From Firmicutes bacterium UBA3871 (lineage in GTDB: Bacteria; Bacillota; Clostridia; Peptostreptococcales; Anaerovoracaceae), in assembly GCA_002392265.1 (NCBI GenBank), contig DGGP01000124.1, forward strand, positions 1-9,853: 9,853 nt of DNA, written 5' to 3'. The notes beneath the pieces were generated by a model that did not search any database, was not told the origin of the DNA, and was given only the letters and a program-made list of their open reading frames with translations. The translations under genes were made by a program, and so were the position numbers. Shown piece after piece: positions 5,397 to 9,853 of this stretch (its first letter is position 1; every line of letters begins with the position of its first letter).

Positions 5397-6638
5397 ATGG
5401 CAAAAAAGAAATTATCACTTGCTGCGCAAATCTTCATAGCTCTGATTCTGGGCATCATTGTGGGTTTGCTGATGCAAAATTATGCAGATTTCGCAAACTC
5501 CTACATCAAGCCTTGGGGAACTATCTTCCTGAATCTTCTCAAGTTCATAGTTGTTCCTATCGTGCTTTTCTCGATGCTGTCCGGCATCATATCGATGCAC
5601 GACATCAAAAAGGTGGGCTCAATCGGGCTGAAAACCATCATCTACTATATGTGCACGACAGCTGTTGCAATCATAATAGGCCTGATCGGCGCAAACATTT
5701 TCAAAGGTGCATTTCCTGTGCTTGAAACCTCCGATCTGGTTTACGAAGCAGCCGCTCCTACCAGCTTTATGGATACGATAGTAAATATCTTCCCATCGAA
5801 CTTCATCAGCCCGATGGCTAACGCATCCATGCTGCAGGTAATCGTAATGGCGCTTATCATCGGTTTTGCGATTATCCTCGTTGGCGAAAAGGCAGGCCCT
5901 GCAATCAGAGGTATCAATTCCTTCAACGATGTTTTCGTAAAGTGCATGGATCTGATCCTAAAGATTTCACCTATCGGTGTTTTCTGCCTGATCTGCCCGG
6001 TTGCTGCCGCAAACGGTCCTGCAGTTCTCGGATCTCTCGCAATGGTGCTTATTGCAGCTTATATCTGCTACTTTGTTCACATGTTCCTGACATATTCGCT
6101 GACTATCAGCACCCTGGGACAGATGAGCCCCGCAAAGTTCTTTAAAGGTCAGCTCCCTGCATTCATGTTCGCTTTCTCGAGTGCATCGAGTGTAGGCACA
6201 CTCCCTATCAACATGAAGGGCTGCGAGGAAATGGGCGCAGACAAAGAGGTTACTTCCTTCGTACTTCCTCTCGGTGCAACCATCAACATGGACGGAACAG
6301 CTATCTACCAGGGTGTATGCGCAGTATTCATCGCATCATGCTTTGGTATAGACCTGACACTTTCACAGATGGTTACAATCGTTCTGACGGCGACACTTGC
6401 TTCAATCGGTACAGCAGGCGTTCCGGGCGCAGGCATGGTAATGCTTACTATGGTGCTCGCATCCGTTGGTCTTCCTGTTGAAGGTATCGCACTGGTTGCA
6501 GGTATCGACAGAATCTTTGATATGGGCAGAACCGCTGTAAACGTAACAGGCGACGCCGCTTGCGCACTGATCGTTTCTAATCTCGAAAGAAAAAAGGCCG
6601 CAAGAAAGGGCAATGCTGAAAATCAGCAGGCATCATAA
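5397..6638 (+). CDS. Dicarboxylate/amino acid:cation symporter (DAACS family), glutamate/aspartate type
   Basis: This 413-residue inner-membrane protein probably couples uptake of glutamate or aspartate to Na+ or H+. The family's re-entrant hairpin 1 serine motif is SSASSVGTLP (261-270). The cation-site NMDGT is at 297-301, hairpin 2 SIGTAGVPGAG at 336-346, and the substrate helix around DRIFDMGRTAVNVTGD at 371-386. Mapped onto GltPh, Asp371, Asp375, Arg378, Thr379, Asn382 and Asp386 match D390, D394, R397, T398, N401 and D405. The Asp at the D394 position, which contacts the substrate amino group, together with Arg378, favours an acidic amino acid over a C4-dicarboxylate; DctA-type carriers lack that Asp. 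The start at 5397 has AGGAGG 7 nt upstream. It is a single-gene unit with its own promoter and terminator. Confidence 0.93.
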   Translation: MAKKKLSLAAQIFIALILGIIVGLLMQNYADFANSYIKPWGTIFLNLLKFIVVPIVLFSMLSGIISMHDIKKVGSIGLKTIIYYMCTTAVAIIIGLIGANIFKGAFPVLETSDLVYEAAAPTSFMDTIVNIFPSNFISPMANASMLQVIVMALIIGFAIILVGEKAGPAIRGINSFNDVFVKCMDLILKISPIGVFCLICPVAAANGPAVLGSLAMVLIAAYICYFVHMFLTYSLTISTLGQMSPAKFFKGQLPAFMFAFSSASSVGTLPINMKGCEEMGADKEVTSFVLPLGATINMDGTAIYQGVCAVFIASCFGIDLTLSQMVTIVLTATLASIGTAGVPGAGMVMLTMVLASVGLPVEGIALVAGIDRIFDMGRTAVNVTGDAACALIVSNLERKKAARKGNAENQQAS

Positions 6639-6682
6639 TAAATTATAATAATTTGACATGTTATATTTATAAAACATAAAAC

Positions 6683-6713
6683 AGAGGTCGGTTTTATCAC
6701 CGATCTCTTTCTT
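6683..6713 (+). terminator. Intrinsic terminator after the symporter gene, likely shared
   Basis: AGAGGTCGGT (6683-6692) pairs with ACCGATCTCT (6699-6708), one G-U pair, loop TTTATC, followed by TTCTT. On the minus strand the same stem follows the small lipoprotein gene (stop at 6725) and is trailed by GTTTTATGTTTT, so it can serve both converging units. Confidence 0.75.
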
Positions 6714-6724
6714 ATGTATGGCTT

Positions 6725-7183
6725 TTATAGCATTTCCGCCCCTCTGAGCGTGCAGTAAGCATACCCGCCGTCCCAATAATAGTCAAACACCCCTTCGACA
6801 CAGATTTCGCTGCCTATTTCCGGATAATCCTCGGGATACGAATAATCGCCCTCAAGCTCAAACTCAATTCCCTGGGCGCAGCAGGCGGTGGCATCCTGTA
6901 TGATGCACGCGTAATAGTTGTCCCCGCTGTCTTCATCATAATAAACATCAAAAAGCCCGCTCATCCTGATTCTTTTTCCTATGTAATCCTCGGGGGCAGA
7001 TACCATATTATAGACCTCGGAATACACCATTGTGCCCGACATAACTGTTAAATCTATGTCGAGCTCGGACGAAGCTGCAGCCGCAGGTAAAGGCTCCCGA
7101 ACGGCCTGATTGTCTGCATCTCCGCAGCCTGTCATACTCATAATCAGTATCGCGCACAAAACAATGCTTATTATCCTCTTCAT
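6725..7183 (-). CDS. Small secreted lipoprotein of the zinc-type cluster, possible OB-like fold
   Basis: This is a 152-residue predicted lipoprotein. A Lys-Arg N-terminus and hydrophobic stretch (4-16) lead to the lipobox MTGC with the lipidated Cys20. A linker of about 25 residues precedes a beta-rich, Tyr- and acid-rich domain (about 50-152). Within it, the phrases DYIGKRIRMSGLFDVYY (66-82) and EIGSEICVEGVFDYYWDGG (122-140) look like two related strands of an OB-like barrel, which is an impression and not a proven match. Cys93, Cys101, Cys102, Cys128 and Cys144 could bind metal or form disulfides. It begins 6 nt after the stop of the ZnuA-like gene. Its ribosome-binding site (GAGG, 7193-7196) lies in the last codons of that gene, so translation is probably coupled. 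Context suggests a role in metal uptake at the cell surface. Confidence 0.75.
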   Translation of the reverse strand: MKRIISIVLCAILIMSMTGCGDADNQAVREPLPAAAASSELDIDLTVMSGTMVYSEVYNMVSAPEDYIGKRIRMSGLFDVYYDEDSGDNYYACIIQDATACCAQGIEFELEGDYSYPEDYPEIGSEICVEGVFDYYWDGGYAYCTLRGAEML

Positions 7184-7189
7184 TGCCGT

Positions 7190-8182
7190 TTACCTCAAAG
7201 CTTCCTTTAATACCGCCAGATTGTTTTCCATAGCAGAAAGATAGGTTTCCCCGTTTTTAACGTCTGCTGCCGTAGTTGACTGCATGGAATCCATTGTGAG
7301 AATCTGCTGATTCTTTGCTGTCGTATTTTCAACGATGGTTTCCGCAATCCTGTGGTCGTTACCTTCGATAGTCATTACCGCAGGGAGCTTCAGCTCGTCC
7401 ACCTTTCCCGCGAGAAAGGTTACCGTCTCAAAGCTGGCCTCCGTCTCTGCAGAGCAGCCCACAAAAGCGGCATAGTAATCGAGGTTATAGTCGTCCACAA
7501 AATAACGGAATGGGAATCTGTCTCCAAAGAGAAGCGTTTTCGTTGCGCCTTCGGAAACTGCATTTTCAAACTCTGCATCAAGAGCTGCAAGCTTTTCTAT
7601 ATAGACGTCGGTGTTTGCCCTGTATGTGTCCGCATTTGCGGGGTCAATCTCACAGATGGCCTCTGAAATCTTTTCGGTCAGCACGGACGCATTGCGAAGA
7701 GAAAGCCAGACATGCTCGTCATATTCTATCTCCTCTTCTTCGCCCTCTGCGGCCTCTTCGCCTTCTTCCTCAGCCTGCATGCCTTCGATTACTTCCTCTT
7801 CCTTCACGGCGCTGCCCAGAGTCTCCAAAAGGTTTATGACCTTCATGTCTTTATTTGAAGCATCGCCGAGCACATCATCCACCCACTCGTCGGACTCACC
7901 GCCCACATAGAGAAACAGGTCGCAGGAAGATATCTTCGTAATATCTTCTATAGTCGGCTGGTAGCTGTGCAGGTCCACGCCGCTGTCAAGCAGCATCGTA
8001 ACCTCTGCTCCCGCCGGGTTATCACCGAGAATATTCATTACCCAGTCGTATTCAGGGAAAATAGTTGCCACAATCTGAATGTTTTCGTTATTCTGTGCGC
8101 TGTCTGTGTTAACATCACCGCACGCAAAAAGATAGCCTGCCATAAAAATGGCGGCAATTAGAATGAAAATTTGCTTTTTCAT
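7190..8182 (-). CDS. ZnuA/AdcA-like metal ABC transporter substrate-binding lipoprotein with an acidic loop
   Basis: This 330-residue surface lipoprotein is likely to bind Zn2+ (or Mn2+) for an ABC importer. The signal peptide ends in LFAC with lipidated Cys21. Family landmarks are VATIFPEYDW (38-47), His72 in VDLHSYQPT, His157 in DEHVWLSLRN, FGDRFPFRYF (219-228) and AETEASFETV (245-254). His72 and His157 are the first two expected metal ligands. The third position, a His in E. coli-type ZnuA, falls at FGDRFPFRY. Between the first and second ligands, where many zinc-binding relatives have a His-rich loop, residues 128-152 are almost entirely Glu/Ala/Gly with no His. The start at 8182 has GGAGG (8190-8194) 7 nt upstream. 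No permease or ATPase gene is in the window, so partners must be elsewhere. It is flanked by the Cys-rich membrane protein and the small lipoprotein in one operon. Confidence 0.9.
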   Translation of the reverse strand: MKKQIFILIAAIFMAGYLFACGDVNTDSAQNNENIQIVATIFPEYDWVMNILGDNPAGAEVTMLLDSGVDLHSYQPTIEDITKISSCDLFLYVGGESDEWVDDVLGDASNKDMKVINLLETLGSAVKEEEVIEGMQAEEEGEEAAEGEEEEIEYDEHVWLSLRNASVLTEKISEAICEIDPANADTYRANTDVYIEKLAALDAEFENAVSEGATKTLLFGDRFPFRYFVDDYNLDYYAAFVGCSAETEASFETVTFLAGKVDELKLPAVMTIEGNDHRIAETIVENTTAKNQQILTMDSMQSTTAADVKNGETYLSAMENNLAVLKEALR

Positions 8183-8241
8183 GATAAAACCTCCGTTTAT
8201 TTACGTTTTTTACATTTCAATTTTTTGTTTGACGGGGTTTA

Positions 8242-8553
8242 TCAATTGTTCATGCGAACTTTTCTGGATACAGGGGAATCCTGCGCGCGAATAAAAAAAG
8301 AAAGGAAATTGCAGAGTACGAGTATAACAGCCAAAGAAATCACAGCCGCCTGAAGTGTCATTCCATAGCCAAACTGCTGAAGAATGCTCTCGCACTGACT
8401 GATGCATGCGCAGACAGGGCAGTCTTCTCCGCAGCAGTCATGATGAATTTCAACAACGATAAAGGTAACTGAAAACAGCACAACAACGAGCATCATAACT
8501 GCCATGATGCCCGCAACAAATCTATTCGATTGTAGCCTTACTATACTGTGCAT
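8242..8553 (-). CDS. Two-TM membrane protein with Cys/His-rich extracytoplasmic loop
   Basis: This 103-residue protein is of unknown function. Two hydrophobic segments (about 13-35 and 66-89) flank a short loop holding His37, His38, Cys40, Cys41, Cys45, Cys48, Cys50 and Cys54. The HHxCC...CxxCxC pattern suggests binding of a soft metal such as zinc, or redox chemistry. The basic C-terminus (96-100) and a basic N-terminal stretch place both ends inside and the loop outside. It is the first gene of the presumed operon with the ZnuA-like protein, 59 nt apart, and has an extended -10 promoter upstream. The ribosome-binding site is weak (GGGG, 8562-8565, about 8 nt before the ATG), so a downstream start cannot be fully excluded. 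A metal-sensing or metal-handling job is inferred from context. Confidence 0.78.
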   Translation of the reverse strand: MHSIVRLQSNRFVAGIMAVMMLVVVLFSVTFIVVEIHHDCCGEDCPVCACISQCESILQQFGYGMTLQAAVISLAVILVLCNFLSFFIRAQDSPVSRKVRMNN

Positions 8554-8603
8554 ATCCGTTACCCCGGTAGTTTAATATTACTGCTTTTTTTAATACAGAT
8601 TAT

Positions 8604-8612
8604 ATTATACCA
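8604..8612 (-). promoter_or_regulatory. Extended -10 promoter of the zinc-type cluster
   Basis: Minus strand TGGTATAAT (8612 down to 8604). No convincing -35 hexamer is seen at the usual distance, which fits an extended -10 or an activator- or repressor-controlled promoter. The leader to the ATG at 8553 would be about 45 nt. Confidence 0.6.
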
Positions 8613-8616
8613 CAGA

Positions 8617-8624
8617 AACCGGTT
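8617..8624. promoter_or_regulatory. Palindromic operator candidate (AACCGGTT) in the zinc-cluster promoter
   Basis: The perfect palindrome AACCGGTT sits just upstream of the -10, in the -35 to -10 spacer. It fits the core AACYRGTT of the AdcR/ZitR zinc-repressor site TTAACYRGTTAA, though the outer two bases on each side do not match. No AdcR or Zur gene is visible. Confidence 0.3.
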
Positions 8625-8641
8625 GTAATATCAGTGTCTGC

Positions 8642-8677
8642 AAAAAATAAAAAGAGCCGACTTCCCGAAAGAGCGGC
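8642..8677 (-). terminator. Intrinsic terminator of the 28-residue peptide gene
   Basis: Minus strand: GCCG (8677-8674) pairs with CGGC (8659-8656), enclosing a second stem CTTT/GAAG, followed by TCTTTTTATTTTTT (8655 down to 8642). It lies about 50 nt past the stop at 8725. Confidence 0.75.
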
Positions 8678-8724
8678 ATACCTTTTTACTGTGTTTTATA
8701 GCTATTTCTACTATCCCATAGGGA

Positions 8725-8811
8725 TTAGTAGAGAACAACGATCTGCATTGCGTAAACCAGCACTGCTACTGCTGCGATTGCTACGTTTACCTTAAAGAAT
8801 CTCTTTGTCAT
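8725..8811 (-). CDS. 28-residue single-span membrane peptide, unrecognised
   Basis: The reading frame encodes 28 residues: a basic N-terminus (MTKRFFK, 1-7) followed by an uninterrupted hydrophobic stretch (about 8-28, rich in Val and Ala) that runs to the C-terminal LY. It is long enough for one membrane span, with the N-terminus inside. AGGAGG (8820-8825) lies 8 nt before the ATG, as good as any ribosome-binding site in the window. The gene has a TGTTATAGT extended -10 (8890-8898) and its own terminator (8642-8677), so it is a complete transcription unit. A hairpin (8708-8731, CTACTATCCC with GGGATTAGTAG) overlaps the stop codon. I do not recognise the peptide. It could be a membrane-protein partner, a signalling peptide, or a type I toxin; no clear antisense RNA is visible. 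Confidence 0.65.
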   Translation of the reverse strand: MTKRFFKVNVAIAAVAVLVYAMQIVVLY

Positions 8812-8889
8812 TATATTTACCTCCTACTTTTTCATTTGACTGTTGCTGTTTTTTATGTAAAACCTTGTTGCTTTCCCTTTGATGTTTTA

Positions 8890-8898
8890 ACTATAACA
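8890..8898 (-). promoter_or_regulatory. Extended -10 promoter of the 28-residue peptide gene
   Basis: Minus strand TGTTATAGT (8898 down to 8890), with no clear -35. The short dyad CTGTTGCACAG (8903-8913) lies immediately upstream and could be a regulator site. The leader to the ATG at 8811 would be about 72 nt. Confidence 0.45.
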
Positions 8899-8946
8899 TC
8901 CCCTGTGCAACAGAAATGTAATCAGTTTGGAGGTTTTTAAATTTTT

Positions 8947-9006
8947 TTAAAAAATTTTTTTCGGGTCGTCATAAATTAATCTCCCTTGCCTGGAGTGAGA
9001 CTTCAT
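8947..9006 (-). CDS. Possible 19-residue peptide directly after the radical SAM gene
   Basis: The ATG at 9006-9004 follows AGGAGG, which overlaps the radical SAM stop codon (TAG at 9020-9018), with a 7-nt gap. The frame encodes 19 residues, starting MKSHSRQGRL and ending with a Lys-Lys-Ile-Phe tail, and stops inside an A/T tract (8942-8961). It is hydrophilic with no Cys or signal sequence. The ribosome-binding site is the main support. It may be a real small peptide or substrate, or the 5' stub of a gene lost downstream. Confidence 0.3.
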   Translation of the reverse strand: MKSHSRQGRLIYDDPKKIF

Positions 9007-9017
9007 TCTGTATCCTC

Positions 9018-9853
9018 CTAAAAGAAACTCAGCTGTTCATACTTTTGCGGAAACTCGTTCATGTATTCAAAGCACTCACTCGGGTTACTCATCATGCCGG
9101 TCTCACGGCACATGTCGTGAAAGACCGCCATAAGATGCTTTGCGTTCGGGCTTGACAGCATGTAAGCGTAGCCGTACTCACGAATGTAGCGCTGCTTAAG
9201 TCCCGGGAAGTGCTTGTCGAGCGCTGCGTAGTAATACTCTCTGTCGCCGTCGCGAAGCGTTAGCCCCATATCAAAGCAGATGATGCCCTTTACGCCCACA
9301 TCCGCACATGCAGAAAGTATTGAGCGCACGTTTTCTTCCGTGTCGTTGATGTAAGGCAGTATCGGTGTAAGCCAGACAACCGTCGGAATTCCGCGCTTTT
9401 GCATTTCGCGCAGCACCTCAAGCCGCCTGCTTGACCTGCAAACATTAGGCTCCACAATGCTGCAAAGCTCGTCGTCAAAGGTCGTGATTGTCATCTGGAC
9501 CACGCACTTCGTAGCTTTGTTTATGTCATCGAGTATGTCGATGTCGCGCATTATGCGGTCGGACTTTGTCTGAATCGCAAGTCCGAACTCGTAGCGCTTT
9601 ATTATTTCGAGACACTTTCTCGTAAGACCAAGCTCTTCCTCGCAGTGCATATAAGGGTCGCTCATCGCACCCGTACCAATCATGCACTTTTCGCGCTTTG
9701 AACGAAGCGCCCGCTCCAAAAGCTCCGGTGCGTTCTGCTTTACCTCGATGTCCTCGAAATCATGCGTGAACTGGTAGCACCTGCTGCGACTGTCGCAATA
9801 AATGCAGCCATGCGTGCATCCGCGGTAAATATTCATTCCATGGCGCCCATGGT
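9018..9853 (-). CDS. SPL-like radical SAM protein, N-terminus beyond window
   Basis: This radical S-adenosylmethionine enzyme of the broad spore-photoproduct-lyase-like family has an unknown reaction. The frame is open to the window edge: five residues (His-Gly-Arg-His-Gly) precede the first visible Met at 9836, so that Met is not the start. The [4Fe-4S]/SAM motif CTHGCIYC (CxxxCxxC) follows seven residues into the visible Met-initiated stretch, in RGCTHGCIYCDSRS. Further landmarks are GTGAMSDPY, expected in the SAM-binding part, AIQTKSDRI, and VVWLTPILPYINDTEEN in the barrel. About 278 residues are visible, so little is missing at the N-terminus. Family members are common in anaerobic Firmicutes; homology to spore photoproduct lyase does not imply DNA repair. 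No terminator is evident right after the stop, and an 18-nt gap leads to a possible 19-codon frame. Confidence 0.9.
   Translation of the reverse strand, partial: HGRHGMNIYRGCTHGCIYCDSRSRCYQFTHDFEDIEVKQNAPELLERALRSKREKCMIGTGAMSDPYMHCEEELGLTRKCLEIIKRYEFGLAIQTKSDRIMRDIDILDDINKATKCVVQMTITTFDDELCSIVEPNVCRSSRRLEVLREMQKRGIPTVVWLTPILPYINDTEENVRSILSACADVGVKGIICFDMGLTLRDGDREYYYAALDKHFPGLKQRYIREYGYAYMLSSPNAKHLMAVFHDMCRETGMMSNPSECFEYMNEFPQKYEQLSFF

Noticed and set aside
5224..5439. 71-codon plus-strand frame starting in the hairpin loop after GGGAGG
   Set aside because: GGGAGG abuts the ATG with no spacing, the frame runs through a terminator and a promoter, and it overlaps the symporter start.
8685..8714. 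Plus-strand promoter (TTTACT, 18 nt, TACTAT) antisense to the 28-residue peptide, suggesting a type I toxin-antitoxin pair
   Set aside because: Both hexamers match consensus at only 4 of 6 positions and no terminator for an antisense RNA was found.
8937..8962. A/T palindromic tract as an origin or attachment site
   Set aside because: It is simple runs of A and T with no DnaA boxes, repeats or integrase nearby.

Overview
The window looks like chromosomal DNA of an anaerobic Firmicute of the class Clostridia. A Mogibacterium- or Eubacterium-like (Anaerovoracaceae-type) host is a guess from gene content. Supporting signs are strong AGGAGG ribosome-binding sites, promoters with extended -10 elements (TGnTATAAT), an aldo/keto reductase carrying a 2x[4Fe-4S] tail, a radical SAM enzyme, and a small protein with the tail motif of anaerobic ribonucleotide reductase. 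I see no insertion sequence, phage gene, CRISPR array or rRNA.

Layout. 1-2434 (minus): a two-gene lipid/acyl operon. An E2-like acyltransferase-fold protein comes first, with its own promoter and a palindrome at the predicted start of the transcript. It is followed by an AMP-forming acyl-CoA synthetase whose C-terminus runs out of the window. 2551-2725 (plus): a single tRNA-Arg(CCT) with a clear promoter and an intrinsic terminator that also serves the converging operon. 2724-4529 (minus): cvpA-type membrane protein, then ferredoxin-domain aldo/keto reductase, with a promoter at 4562-4590. 4599-4679: a large imperfect inverted repeat enclosing a minus-strand terminator. 4709-5011 (minus): a 100-residue protein ending in a motif resembling the glycyl-radical site of class III ribonucleotide reductase. 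Its promoter overlaps a NrdR-box-like sequence. 5012-5396: a 385-base divergent intergenic region with a T-rich tract, a possible ~140-nt structured RNA ending in its own terminator, and the promoter of the next gene.

5397-6638 (plus): a glutamate/aspartate-type cation symporter with a terminator. 6725-8553 (minus): a three-gene probable zinc cluster, made of a Cys/His-rich two-TM protein, a ZnuA-like binding lipoprotein with an acidic loop, and a small lipoprotein. No permease or ATPase gene is in the window. 8642-8898 (minus): a self-contained transcription unit for a 28-residue membrane peptide. 8947-9853 (minus): an SPL-like radical SAM protein cut off at the window edge, followed by a possible 19-codon reading frame with a strong ribosome-binding site.

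The parts most worth a second look are the free-standing glycyl-radical-like protein with its NrdR-like site, the 28-residue peptide gene, the structured RNA candidate before the symporter, the E2-like protein whose catalytic His position is Glu, and the zinc cluster. All readings are by eye; no alignment, folding or database search was run.
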